Position numbers and translations under genes: made by a program. A DNA stretch of 64,000 nt from Vicia villosa (taxonomy: Eukaryota; Streptophyta; Magnoliopsida; Fabales; Fabaceae), in contig NW_026705774.1 in assembly GCF_029867415.1 (NCBI RefSeq), positions 310,001 through 374,000 on the forward strand, read 5' to 3'. This document shows positions 23,742 through 36,855 of this stretch, one piece after another. Under the pieces are notes generated by a model. It worked only from the letters and a program-made list of their open reading frames with translations, had not been told where the DNA came from and made no database searches. The stretch's first letter is position 1. Each line of letters opens with the position of its first letter.

Positions 23742-24134
23742 TAGGGATGACAACGGGTCGGGTCGGGTGCGGGTTTCGCACTACCCAAACCCACACCCGA
23801 AATCGACACCCGAACCCAAACCCAAATGCTGTTCGGGTGGCAAAATAACACCCACGCCCACACCGTTGGGTTCGGGTTTTTTCACCTAAACCCGAACCCG
23901 CAGCAAAATAAATAAAATACATTTTTTTCTACAATTTTCCTACAACTTTCCACAATATATATATATAAGCGGGTGTGATTTCGGGTTTCGGATGCGGGTT
24001 TTACACTACCCAAACCCGCACCCGAAATATCGGGTGGCACCCGAACCCAAACCCAGTGAACTCAGGTTTTCACCCGTTGACTCGGGTTCGGGTGCGGGTG
24101 GGCCTGACGGGTTTGAGTCTGCTTGCCATCCCTA
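23742..24134. mobile_element. hAT-type MITE with 8-bp target duplication
   Basis: 393-bp element with terminal inverted repeats TAGGGATGACAA at the left and the complement of TAGGGATGGCAA at the right. It is flanked by perfect 8-bp direct repeats CTTGGGTG at 23734-23741 and 24135-24142. Both features are diagnostic of the hAT superfamily. The interior consists largely of degenerate GGGTTCGGGTGCGGGT words in both orientations around a short AT-rich centre. No transposase. Confidence 0.9.
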
Positions 24135-24238
24135 CTTGGGTGTTATGCTTTGAATGTGGCTGAAGGGTTGCAAAATACATTAACAAGAACCTTTAGGGAT
24201 GCGTTCGAAGGCTGGTGGAGTCAATGATGGTTGAAGAA

Positions 24239-24325
24239 TCATACTTATGGGCTTGTTAGATTACCTAGGCAGAAAAAGGTAATTGGAAATAAGTGGATGC
24301 AAAGATTTAAGGGTGTCTTAAACTT
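24239..24325 (+). pseudogene. Copia RT scrap
   Basis: The plus strand reads YGLVRLPRQKKVIGNKWMQR, matching the start of copia RT where the family has xWxLVxLPxxKxxIGxKWV. Only about 30 codons survive. Confidence 0.6.
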
Positions 24326-24427
24326 GATCAAGGTTATTGATTAGAGTTTCAATAAGGTAGAGAACAACAAAGTTGTTAATGATTAAATTGACATCAACAC
24401 AGTTTCAAGTTAAGGTGGAGATTACTG

Positions 24428-25430
24428 AAGTATGCCTTAAAACCTTTTTTGATGAAGATAAAGAAAACATATTTGGAGAATGCATAAACTAGAAAATCAA
24501 AAATTCTAGAAAGTAGAAAAATCAAAAATTGGGAAATTCGGGTCAGGATGTACAGGAGCCGCAATTGCGGCGGCTGATGGAGCTCCGACGAGCTCTGACT
24601 ATTGGATCGCGTACGACGATAACCTTAAAATTGGGAAAGGTGGCATTTGCAGGCGGCAGATCGTACCGTGAGGCGGCGACCCCGAATCCCCGAGCAGGCG
24701 GCAGAGCCGTGGCTGCTGGAGTGCAGACGACGAACGACAACAGGATTCAGGCGGGGCGGTGGCGACAGCGGAGCCATAATGGTCGGCGGCACTAGTGGTT
24801 TCGTACGATTGGGTCGCAGTCAATCTGATTTCAAGATTTTCGAAAATTAAACATTTTCTCGATTTGCGCGTTTTGGACTTTTTCAGTTCGTTCCATGTAT
24901 CCATTAGCTAATGGATTGTGTTTTCTGCTTTGTTTGATGGGTTTTAGCTATTATAAATAGGATTCTCTTATATTATTTCAATGTGACAATTTTAGAGCTT
25001 TAGAATAAAAGGGAGAAATAAGAGTTTAGAGAAGCCTTTGTAATTATCTAGAAGGATCACACAATACTTCTTGATACATTTGGTTTGAGTAATTCATGTA
25101 TTGAGAGTTCGAGAGGTTATGAAACACTTGAAAAGAAAATAAGGGTTTTTTCTTAAGAACTCTGAAGGATAAAGTTATTTTCTTGTAACTCATTTATGAT
25201 CTTTTGTAACAATTTTTAGAGTATAGTGAATTAGAGAGTTGCCCCCTCCCAATGCATAGACCTTTTTATCGAACATGATAACCAAACCTTTCTCCTTTTT
25301 CTCGCCTTATTCTGTTATATTTTTTACTTATTGATTATTATTGTTAAAGATCATCTATCTCAGTTGTTACTATTTTTGGCCTCACATATTAATATCTTAT
25401 TTTAATTGAAGCTTGTCATTTTTACAACAG
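24428..25430 (+). repeat. Probable copia LTR containing a GC-rich block
   Basis: Follows a polypurine-like AAGGTGGAGATT at about 24413-24424, directly downstream of the RT scrap. It starts TGAAGTATGCC, has a TATAAATAGGATTC promoter-like site at about 24952 and a long U-rich transcribed tail. The end is estimated at ACAACA near 25430. A GC-rich block (24540-24830) with open frames on both strands sits before the TATA element. Confidence 0.4.
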
Positions 25431-28400
25431 TGTCAAACAACCAAACTTGTTATCTATTGTACAATAAGTGAATGTAACTTTCTTAATGTAATAAAAAGTA
25501 GTAGTACTTTTTAAATTTTAGTATTGAAAACTTTTCCTTAAAAAAAAAGTTGTCAGAAAATAAAATATATAAACTGAAAGATATTTTTTAATGATAAAAA
25601 AACATTCAATAGAGTAAAATAAGTTGAGATTTCATTACATTGAAATTAGTTGAGATAGTCATGTAATACTTACATTTTATGGGTACATGTATGTCATGTA
25701 ATACTTTATTGCAAGTTAGTTAGTATATGCATTTATTAATGCACTATGGTAATTGCATGATGGTGGTTTACTAGTAGATCACGAGTCTTTAGGATGTTGG
25801 AAGCTTAGCCTATAAATATGAAACTGCAACATTGAAAAAAGTTGAGATTTTTATGGTATAAATTTTAGCCTATTAATTGTTGTTAAATTATTTTCATATA
25901 CAAGTTCCTGAATTTTATTTTCTTTTATATATAATAAGTTGCTTCAGTACTTATTGAGAATATCTCAATCCACTCTATAATATTCTTAGGCACTTAACGA
26001 AATTTTATTTTTGCCTCTGACTTTCGTAGATGCACCTTTTTTTTATTTAATATTGATTTGTTCCGTAGGTGCATCTACGAAACCGTTAAATAAAAATTGC
26101 GTAGATGCATCTCGGAACAAATCAAAGTTAAATTTAAAAAAATTGTTTCTAGAGATACACCTCCAAAAGCAGAGGTATTTTTAGAAACGCACATGGTGCG
26201 TGAGAAACCCCACGGACAAGACCGACCCAAACAATTTGGAGACCCTGTTTAAATCTTTAAAAAGACCAAAAAATACAAAAATTTAAAAAAATATTATTTT
26301 AATTGTGGGTAACGTTAAATACTTATTTTTTAATAAATATTTTAATTGAAATTTAACATGTATAAGTATTAGTTTTGATATTTTTTTCTTATAGAATTTC
26401 TCTATTACTAAACTTTTATCACTTATCAATCTTAAAATGTGTCAATTCACTGATGAATAAATAATGATATTTTAAATTTTAAATTTTAAATTTTAAAAAT
26501 GATTTTAATGAGACTCTAAAAAATTTAAAGACATTATGTTCAAGATCTTATTGAACTTATACATACAGAATTTAAAACCCACTCCTACAAATATATATTT
26601 TTAATAATATATTAGTATTTTTTATAGAAAATATTTATAGATTTTATTAAGAGTTAAAATAATAATAATTCGAAGAAAAGTTAAGTGAGTGAAAATGTTA
26701 TAAAACTTTACAAATAATAAGTTAGACAAGATTAACTTAAGTTATTAAAAAATTGTTTATACATAATAATTTAATTCATTAAATTATTATCAATTTAATG
26801 ATAATGATTTAATTAAAAATAATAAATACTTTTCTAACTTTTAAACATGTTATTACAGATTGAATTCAATCATGCATTTTTAGAAATAAAATTTATATTT
26901 ATATTTTAAAAAATGATAAATTAGTTAATTTTATGATTAATTTTAAATATTTAATTATAATTCAAAAATTATTATCTACCATTTTTAAAAAATGATTAGA
27001 TAAAATAACAGATCTTTTTATGTCAAAGATGTAGAATAGATAAAAAAATTCATGTTATATAGAACACTGTTTTTATTACATAGCATAAAAATCAACTATG
27101 TAAAATAAAACTAAAAGATACTTAAAACCTACTTTTAGAAAGCTTTCACTATATAGCTAAAATCTAAACGGCTTATGTTATTTTGTGTTGTGTCACTGTT
27201 TGCACATGCACAAGGCCTGACCTGCCTATGGAATGACAGAATCTCTATTGGAATATGTGTCCTCAAATGATCCAAAAACTAGGAAGAAGTAAGATCATGA
27301 AGATCTTTCATTTTCTTTTAGAAGGAAAGACAATCGAGCAGTAACCACTTTTATCCCAACTGGATTGATTATATGGTGCACCCTTTATCTATGATTTTTG
27401 AAGTTTGATAGTGTGAACAAATATATGTATAAATGTTAAAGTTTGATATTGTAAACAAGTATATTTATAATTATAGTGTATAATGATAATTAATGAGTAT
27501 GACACTACTCCGTTAAAATTTAATAAACTATGTAAATATGCTCATGCAAATTAAACATTAAGATTAAAAAATCAAACCTATAACCTAATATTCAATAACA
27601 ATCTTCAAAATAAAAAAATTATATTTTTCTCTTATTTTTAATCAATTTTCGATTTTTTATTTAGACGTTTTTTAAAAAATATTAATTTTTCATTTTTCCA
27701 CCTTTTATTAAAAACATGGTAAAATAATTATAAAAATAAAAAAAATAAAAAAATTTTGTTTAGTTTTTAAAGTTGCACTGTTAAGATAGAATTTATTTTT
27801 GGAAAAAAAATCAATACAATTGATTTGAATATATTAAGAATTAAAATCAAAATTAATTTAATTTTAATTTTTTATTATGTTAATCAATACAGTTAATTTA
27901 GTCCTTGATTGAGGATTGGGAAGAGGTGTGGGCATTTGTATGCTACCAAACCCTAAACTTTCCACCATAAAAATCAAGATACAAATAAAATTCAATCAAT
28001 CAACAATGAAATTTGACACTGTCATTACTTTACATTTTCAATATCAAAACTTTTGACACTATAAATCAAAATCCATTTAGAGAAACATTAGTGTATTTTT
28101 TGAAATCCATGGGAAGTTGTATTGTGACACTTTGAACAACAACTTGCGTTCGACAAATTTGTGCGACAGACCCGTTCCAAGCTATCAGAAACACAGAGGT
28201 CTATCTTTGCCTTTGCTTCTTTGCCTTTGCTTCTTGGCAAATCTCTCTAAGCAGAGAACACAAAGGTCTAGGTTAGATGCATACCAATTACGTGAATCAT
28301 TTCTCACCCTCAATCCATGGCCAATATCATTACAATCTTATAATCAATTAAACTCGGTTAAATCTTATAATTAATTGGAGAAAGACTGACAAAGGTAAAA

Positions 28401-29534
28401 TAAAAATAATAGAGGATGAAATAATTATGCTCTAAAACCACTCATTGGGTACTGTGTGTTAATCCTCCCCATGTCATGTTTCTATGATGTTGGATAAAAA
28501 TAAAGTATTTAGACGAAAAGACAGTGATATACTTGAAATTTCAATATAAAGTTAGCAAAAAGGCTTCAAATTCATAAATCGCACATCCTTAATCATTTGT
28601 AAACCCAGCTGCAGAAATAAAACTATTTCAAGATATAAAATACTTGGCATATTTGTAAACTCAAATACAGAAATAAAATTCCAGGTCGCTTACAAACCGT
28701 ACAAACAGTCTAGAGATACAAATCATTAATTGAATTCTGAGATTTAAACATGATGATTTTCACATCATGCTTAGGTTATGTAGATAGATTATTGAAAAAT
28801 TAAGAAATCAAGTAACAAAAATTGCAAATGTACCTATGAAATTCATTAAAAAAAGACCTTTCATATTTTGTGTCAGATATTACTCTCTAGAAGAAACCGC
28901 AAATTGAATTGAAGTAAACCAAATAGAGAACAGATAACACAGAGAATAAAATTGCTAGACATAAGAGGAAAATTAGGGGTTGACATCGAGTTCATCTGCG
29001 TCCAGTTCACCAACCTCCAATACTCCGCCCTTAACCACCTGCAAAAACAAACCCAAACTAAACCCTAAACCCCTTTAACTAATCCAAAATCTATTGACTA
29101 ATCAAATTAATTAAAAATTAACCAATGAGAAGAGGAACTGAGAAACCCATGAAGGATTGAACAGAGCGTTTGCGAGAATTAGACTCTGTTTCGTTTGCTT
29201 TTGTTTTTGTTCGGTTTTAATGAGAGGGTAAGATGCATTTAATCGGTTTTGGGAAAAAGCAAAGAGTATGGTTTAGTGAATTTGAGAAGTAAAGAGATTT
29301 TTGAGAAAGATGAAGAAGAGGGAAAGAATGTTCTGTTTCAGATCTAGGGCGATGGACCAAAAATAAGGCGTGGTGGTGGAACAAAAACAAAAGAATTGAA
29401 ATGGTTTTGGATAAATCTGTTGAATTTTTGTTCCAAATGTAATTGTGAAAATATTTTAAAAAATAGAGAATTGTAACATGTACCTTATTTGATGAAATCT
29501 AGTTTTGATCACATATCATGAGATTGGTAATTTT
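25431..29534. other. About 4 kb without recognisable genes
   Basis: AT-rich intergenic DNA. Around 26,030-26,200 words such as GTAGATGCATCT recur in both orientations. Open frame 28117-28374 (85 codons, plus) has no family resemblance. A GC-richer patch at 28,985-29,160 has splice-like signals on the minus strand but does not join into a frame. No element ends were found. Confidence 0.4.
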
Positions 29535-32500
29535 TCATACATCATGCTCAGCCAAAATGTCGAGTTCTCTTCGAATCATGAAGAAGGGTTCTTTTGCAAG
29601 CGGTTTTGTAAAAATATTCGCTAGTTGATTATGTGTTTCAACGAATGAAACTTCGACGTCACCTTTAAGAATATGATCGCGTAGGAAATGATGTCGTATG
29701 TCAATATGTTTGGTTCTTGAGTGCATGACCAGATTATTTGTAATATTGATTGCAATGTGTTGTCACACTTTAGAGGAATGCATCCAAGATTTTAGTCGTA
29801 GTCACTTAGTTGTTGTTTTAACCATAAGATTTGAGCGCAACAACTTCCTGCTGCAATGTATTCTACTTCAGTCATTCTAAGAGAGACACATGCTTGTTTC
29901 TTGCATGACCATGATACTAATGTGTTTCCTAAGATGTGACAAGTTCCACTCGTACTCTTGTGATCAGCTTTGCAACCTGCATAATTCGCGTTAGAATAAC
30001 TAAGTAAATCACATACACTACCTTTTGGATACAATAGAGCGATATTTGTTGTTCCTTGAGATATTTCATGATCCTTTTACCGTCATGAGATGTGAGTCCT
30101 TCAGATTTGCTTGAAAGCGGGCACGCAGACATACACTAAACATTATGTCAGGATGACTTGTCGTCAAATATAATAATGACCAACCATACCTCAATATTTT
30201 GTAATATCTATCGAAACACCAGATTCATCTTGATCTACATATGTACCGGATCCCATAGGATTAGCCATTATTTTGCAATTATCCATATCTAATATTTTCA
30301 ATAGTTCCTAGCAATACTTAGATTGATTTATGACGATACCATTTTTTAGTTGCTTAATTTTAAGCCCATGAAAGTAGTTCATCTTTCCCATCATAGACAT
30401 TTCGAATTCTCCTTGCATTATTGATGAGAATTCTTAACACAATTCTTTGTTTGTTGAACCGAATATGATGTCGTCAACATAGACTTGAACTAATAAAATA
30501 TAATTTTTAATTTTCTTTATAAACAAAGTCTTGTAAACTTTACCTTTTTTAAAACCTTTTTTTGCATAGAAAGTTGCTAAAACGATCATACCATGCTCTT
30601 GGTTCTTGCTTTAAACCATAAATAGCCTTTTTCAACTTGACGACATGTGAGGGATTCTTGAAGTCTTCAAAGTCAGAGGGTTGTTTGACATAGACTTCTT
30701 CATTGATGTATCCATTCAAGAAGGCGCCTTGACGTCCATTCGAAAAAGCTGAAAATTTAATGAGCAAGCATAAGCAAGTAAAAGACGAATAGCTTTTAAC
30801 CTTGCAACCGAAGCGAAATTTTCTTCAAATTCGATTCCTTTTTCTTGATTATACACTTGAGCCACAAACCTTGCTTTGTTTTGAACAATTATACCATTCC
30901 CATCAAGCTTGTTCTTAAACACCCATCTGGTACCTACGGTGTGTTTATTACTTGGCCTAGGAACAAGTTCCCAAACTCGATTCGTTTCGAATCAGTTTAA
31001 CTCTTCTTGCATAGAAATTATCCATTAGTTGTCTCTTAAGGCTTCATTAACTTTGGAAGGTTCAATTTAAGAGACAAACGCCATGTTCAAACAAGCATCT
31101 TGAAGATTTAGTCTTGTTGTAACGCCTTGACTAATATCACCAATGACTTTATCAATTGGATGATCTCTATGAGTTATCCATTCCTTAGGTAGATCATTGA
31201 CATTTGACTCTTGTTGAATAAGTTCTACTTGATGTTCCGATTGATTCTCATTGTTGAATTTGGAGGTATCTTCTTGAGGAATTATTACTATATCATCATC
31301 ATTACAAAAAATAATATCCTCCTTGGAACATAATATTTATTTTTTGTATATCTAGGAACATGCATTGATTTACTTTCTCTTGGGGTTAGATTCATCAAAA
31401 TATACATGCATTGATTCTTCAATGTTTAAAGTTCTTGTGTTAAATATTCTAAAAGCTTTACTAGAAAGAGAATAGCCCAGAAAAATACCTTCATCAGATT
31501 TTTCATCAAACTTACCAAGATTGTCTTTGTCTTTGTTTAAGACAAAAAATTTACATCCAAAAATGTGGAAGTAAACAATGTTTGGTTTCCTTCCTTTAAA
31601 GAGTTCATACGGAGTCTTCTTCAAAATAGGTCTAATATTAACTCTATTACTTACAAAACATATTGTGCTAACCGCATCCACTCAAAAGTACTTAGGAAGA
31701 TTTGAATCGCTAAGCATTATTCTTGCAAGTTCCACAAGAGACCTATTATTTCTCTCCACCAATCCATTTTGTTGAGGAGTCTTCGGTGCTGAGAAATTAT
31801 GAGATATTCCATGTTCTCCGCAAAATTCTTCAAAAGAAGCATTTTGAAATTCTCCACCATGATCGCTTATTATGGAGTAAATTGTTAGTGATTTCTCATT
31901 TTGAATTTGCTTTACATTTTTCTTGAATGCCTTGAATGCATCACTTTTTTGCACTAAAAAGAATGTCCAAGTGTATCTAGAGAAATAGTCAACAATAACT
32001 AAAGGATATACATTACCTCCGAAGCTTCTTGTTCTTTATGGACCAAATAAGTCCATATGCAACAATTGTAGTGGCCTTGTAGTGGACACCATATTCTTAG
32101 ATTTGAAAGTTGATTTTGTTTGTTTCCCTTTTTGACATGCATCACAAAGTCTATCTTTGATAAACTTTATCTTAGGCAATCCAACGACAAGATCATGCTT
32201 GATTAGTTTATTCAAGTGTTCCATATGAATATGACCAATTCTTTTGTGCCAAAGCCATAAGTCATTATTGTTCGCCATGAGACATTTTACCTTCAAAGAT
32301 AAATCATCAAGGGAAATCATAAATATATTATTAACTATTTTACCTTTAAGTGTAACCTCATGTGTGACTTCATATTCTATTAAGCATTCATCTTTAGTGA
32401 ACTTGATCTTGAATCCTTTGTCACAAAGTTGGCTAATACTAAGAAGATTGTGCTTTAGTCCTTCAACATAAAGAACATATTCAATGGATGTGAAAGGTGG

Positions 32501-33245
32501 TGCACCAACTTTTCCTATGCCAAAAATCTTTCCTTTATTTTTATGTCCATAAGTAACATAACCCTTATCCTTAAGCTTTAGATTTGAAAATTTGTTGATG
32601 TCTCCCGTCATATGCTTGGAACAACCACTATCAAGATACCATAGATTTGATGTGGTCTTTAAGCATACCTATAAAACAAATTGAGTTTTGTTAGGTACCC
32701 AAATTGCGTTGGGTTCTTCGTAATTAGTACCTTTCTTTACCCACACATAATGCCCACTTGCCTCACTGAAGTTTCTAACATAGAAAGCATTAGGTGTATG
32801 GCCACTTACACCATAATAAAAACATGTAGGAACAAAGTTACTTCTATATCTAGGAACATAAGATTTATTTTTAGAAAATCTTTTCTTAGGATGATGATGA
32901 ACCCCTTTAGGCTTGTTCACTTTCTCTTGGGATGTTTGGTCACTATCCTTAACAAAGATAGTTTTGTTAGAACTTGGTTTTAAAAACTTTGAATAACCAA
33001 GCCCACTTTTATCATTTGAATATCTTTGTTGACTAAGGACACCCTCCAAACTAATTTTCCCTTTTTCATATCTTTCAAGAACTCTCTTTAATTGGACAAT
33101 TTGGAAATAAAGTGATTCACTATTATTGCATGTAAATTTTTGTTTTTCTTTATCAACATATTATTGTTTTTCAACCTCGAAATCTTTTTGCATAGTATCA
33201 ATTTTTTCTTCAAGATATTTGATTTGTTTCTCTTGTGTTGATACC
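29535..33245 (-). mobile_element. Decayed Sirevirus-like Ty1/copia element (internal region)
   Basis: Minus-strand order: gag coiled-coil and CCHC-like region (33,245-32,669), protease/pre-integrase (32611-32036, with LWHKRIGH and the CDACQKGKQTKS finger), integrase (31954-31370, SDHGGEFQNASFEEFC, TPQQNGLVERNNRSL, then the IFLGYS region), RT (30,960-30,190) and RNase H with the terminal MHSRTKHIDIRHHFLRDH (to 29535). The pieces sit in different frames with numerous stops. No LTRs are recognisable at 29,400-29,530, so the 3' end is lost. At the 5' side it is interrupted by an Ogre-type LTR. Confidence 0.85.
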
Positions 33246-35095
33246 TGTAGTAGGGAAATTTGTGAGACTAAAGCCATTGATTGACTTAGCTCATATTTTA
33301 AACAGAGTCGCCATCACGCTTTATTGTTTCCAAAGGAAACGGGAGAAAGAGCGAAATAAAACCCACAGAAGTTTTTAAAAGCAAAACTAATAAAATTATC
33401 AGAGATTTGGGTACGGGGGGTTTGTTATGTAAGGGGAAGGTTTTAAGCACCTCTCAAATCTACGGTACTCCGTAGGAACCTTTTTATTGTTTATTTGTAT
33501 TAAAACTGCTTTTGTGTTTTTTGTTTAAATAGAGTGGGAGGATGCGAAAAGAAGATTTTAAAAGTAAGCTCGGTAAGACATTGCATCTCAGGCCTACATA
33601 CCCCTTAAATGCAGTAGAGAAGTCAAAATTGTGTAGCTCCCCTTAAAAGGAAAATAAAGAGCCAAGTGGCAAAATATTTTTGGTGTTTAGCTTTAACAAT
33701 ACTCAAGAGATTTTTAAAATGTTAAGCTTTAACAATACTTAACAAGTTTTAACAAAAGGATCCAAGCTTTAACAATACAAGGCTAGGGTTTAAAAGAAGT
33801 TGGTTGAGCTTTAACAATACAAAACCAAGGGTTGATTTAAAAAGGTTGAGCTTTAAGAATACAAAACCATTTTCAAAAACAAGTGAGGTGCAAAGCTTTA
33901 ACAATACTAAGCACAAATATAAAATAGTTTGGAAGAGAGAGTGAGTACCTTGACAATTTTCGTTAATATCATTCCCATTCCTTTGGATATTTAGGCAACA
34001 ACTTAAGCAATCAAATTATGAATACCTCAAGTGATGTGTGTGATAACATGTGTGTCATAAAGGTAAATAAGTGATATATCAAAAAAATCAATGTATAAGA
34101 CTCAAATATAAATGATGGATAAGAGGATGTTTATTCCTTTGAATCATTTCATGTATGAATGAATATGATGGATGATGGATGGATATCTCATGCATGTGGT
34201 TAGTAAACAAAGCATGTATATACAATGATAATACCATGAATAAATCATAAATGTAAAAGGATAAAAATATCAACAAGTATGTACAAGTATATAAACAAGG
34301 AGAGATCAAAGCAACAAGAAATATTAACATGGCATTGCTAGAGATCAAAGGAGTTTCAAATTAGGGTTTTCTTGAAATTAGGGTTTTGAAATACACCTAA
34401 TCCTAATTGATTTTAAAGTTGATTAAAAGACCAAACCCTAAAGGAGAGTTGGTTTAAGGGAACATGGTATTGTCAAGGTGACTTTAACCGGGCCCTAAAT
34501 GATTCACATAAGAGATTGGTAAGTTACTTTGTGAAAAATATTAAAAGAAATTGATTTTTAAAGGTTTTAAAAACATATAAAATACTTGTTTTTTATTTAA
34601 TTTTAAAATGATCAAATAATAAATATTTTTGGGATTTTAAAATATATTCATAAAATAAACAAGTTAAATATGGGATGTGCACAAAATTAGATCAAAATAC
34701 CTATTTTTGCTATTTTTAAATGATTTACCAAAGTTGTAAAAGAAGTGAAGAAAACAAGTGGTAAAAAAAAGGTTGGCCCTAGCAAGGTTTGAGCCCTGCC
34801 CTAAGGGTTATTGACCCAAAACATAGCCACTGAGCCAAAGCACTTTAACTGTTAAACAAACACGCGCGCAAATATATATTAAAAAACAAGTTCTAAACCT
34901 AGGTTGAACTTCATCTCCAACCTTGGTTTTTCACATTTCAGAAAATTCAAACATGATCAAAACTTAACCATTTCCAGAAATTCAAAAGGGAAACATGTTC
35001 AGAATTAAACCACGATTCTAAATATGTAAATAACATCAATTTATATTAACTGTGGCTCTTTAATTTTTCCAAAAACTTCAAGAACCCTGAAATTC
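33246..35095 (-). repeat. Truncated Ogre/Tat-type LTR (Ty3/gypsy)
   Basis: On the minus strand it parallels the large Ogre LTR at 38037-62149. Both contain a tRNA-like segment followed by an AT-rich region, and near the end GGTGCT(T/A)A.ACCTTCCC, a CCC..TACCC(A/G)AATCTCT block and CCT..TTGGAAACAATAAA. It ends CCCTACTACA at 33246. Its 5' half is missing where a copia LTR begins at 35096. Confidence 0.6.
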
Positions 35096-35971
35096 TGGTA
35101 TCAGATATGTGATGTCGAATGAGATGTCACGACACAATATCAGTTGATAACGATTATGGAACAAGACGGAAGCAGTAATGAAAATAATAACAGTGCAGAA
35201 AGGTAAAGAACACACGAAATTGTTTACCCAGTTCGGAAAAACCTTCCAACTCTGGGGGCTACCAGGCCAAGGATGAAACCAATATACGCTAATATCAATT
35301 CGAAGCTAAACTTCCCCGTTTACAACTTCTCACTTAATCACTACCCTTCCTATGACTTCTACCTAAGACTCACCTAGGTATGAGGCACTCCTTAAATTCC
35401 CTCCGTCACAAACCCGTGACATATAACACAAACAATAAAACAGAAGAAACTCTTCCAAGACATACAATCCTCAATGCTTAAAAGCTTATGAGAACGAAAC
35501 TACTCTCCTATAACCCTAAAAACACAAATATCAGTTCCACCTAAAACAAGGTTACAACCCTTCTATTTATAAGTTTAATATCGAATGGACTGGGCTTCAA
35601 AACGCAGCAAAGAGGCTGCTAAAAATCTGCTACTTGTTCTTCAAGAAAATAGGTCTTCAATCCAAGCTTTCCTATATTGTCTCCAATTGTAGAAAGTGTG
35701 GAAATATCTTGATTGAATCAATCTTGGATAACACATCAACTAATTGATTATTCCTGAATATTCTATAGCTGAAACACGAGATTCCTATAGCAATAAAAAC
35801 GCTTGATTGACTTGACAGATCAGCTTATGCAGACAGGATGTCATACCAGACATGTTGTGACATCTTGTTTGACATGTTGAAGTCTGAATGCTAGGACATC
35901 TTGCATTTCTTTCAACATGTTCTTGCTAGGTATGTTTTACCAAAATGCATGCCAACCTCAGAGAAACTACA
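35096..35971 (-). repeat. Copia 3' LTR
   Basis: Minus strand: begins TGTAGTTTCTCTGAGG directly after the polypurine tract CCAAAGGGGGACAT (35984-35972) and ends CTGATACCA. TATAAATAGAAGG on the minus strand near 35560-35575 serves as a TATA element. GATGTC/ACATGT words recur. The internal region upstream (35,985-36,240) has lost its coding part, so only the 3' end of this element remains. Confidence 0.6.
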
Positions 35972-36272
35972 ATGTCCCCCTTTGGCACATTTTGGCTAAA
36001 ACAACCAAATAAACTTGTCATCAGAACTACAACAGCGGAAAAAACATTTCAGTAGCAGGGGTTAGCATAGCATATAGAATCTTCAGACCAGCTCCCTATC
36101 AAAACCAACACACACACACACACACCAGAACGAGAACAAGCACCTCCTGTATACTTGTTGATTCTCTGAATTATGTGATTGGCATTTATGTTTAACTAAA
36201 ATGTAGTAGCAGCAATATGTAATAGGATGTATAGAACTTGCAAATATAAACAGGTGCAAAACAGGTACAACA

Positions 36273-36855
36273 ACAAGATGTTATATGGAATGTTGAGACA
36301 TGTCCTATGACAGCATGTCTTATGAGATGTCATATGCAGAAACTCATGACATCGCGCCTGCTGAGCTGAAATATGAAGATTCAGTATGTACTCAACAGAT
36401 GCAAAATATTCTATGAAATATTATGCAATCCTATGTGGTACAGGTTTAAAGGTCAAGAGAATCAAGTCAGAATATTGAAGATTATGCAGTTTCTAATTAT
36501 GGAGATAATTTAGGAAACTTATGATTGAAGACCTTTCTTTTAGCAGAAGTTTTCTGCTGATTTGTAACAGCAAATAAGGCTGTGATTGAAGGCCCAAGTC
36601 CATTTGGGAATAGGTTATAAATAGGAAGTTTTGTAACCTAGTTTAGTAAGCAAGTCGGGTTTTAGAAAGATGTAATCATTAGGGTTTGTCAAGGTAGATC
36701 ACCCGAGTTATGGGATGGCTGCCATGTTCTTCTCAAAACCTATAGGTAAGAGAAGTATTGTTCTCACTCAAAACCTGTAGGTAAGAGTTGAGTGATTTGT
36801 TTCTTGATCGAAGCTTTTAAGCAAGATCAAGTTTTTGTATTAAAGTGCGTAAGTG
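36273..36855 (+). repeat. LTR-like fragment of uncertain family
   Basis: Plus strand: starts TGTTATATGGAATG, has GACATGTCCTATGACAGCATG-type words, a TATAAATAGGAAG element near 36640 and the repeated phrase CTCAAAACCT(A/G)TAGGTAAGAG at about 36734-36790. It abuts coding exon 5 of the PMD pseudogene. No terminal CA or target duplication was found. Confidence 0.35.

Noticed and set aside
28117..28374. 85-codon plus-strand ORF
   Set aside because: No recognisable domain, low-complexity Leu/Cys stretch, no supporting context; probably chance.
28985..29340. Possible two-exon small gene on the minus strand (ATG near 29,150, acceptor near 29,040)
   Set aside because: With the visible donor and acceptor the joined frame stops after about eleven residues. 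No homology was recognised.
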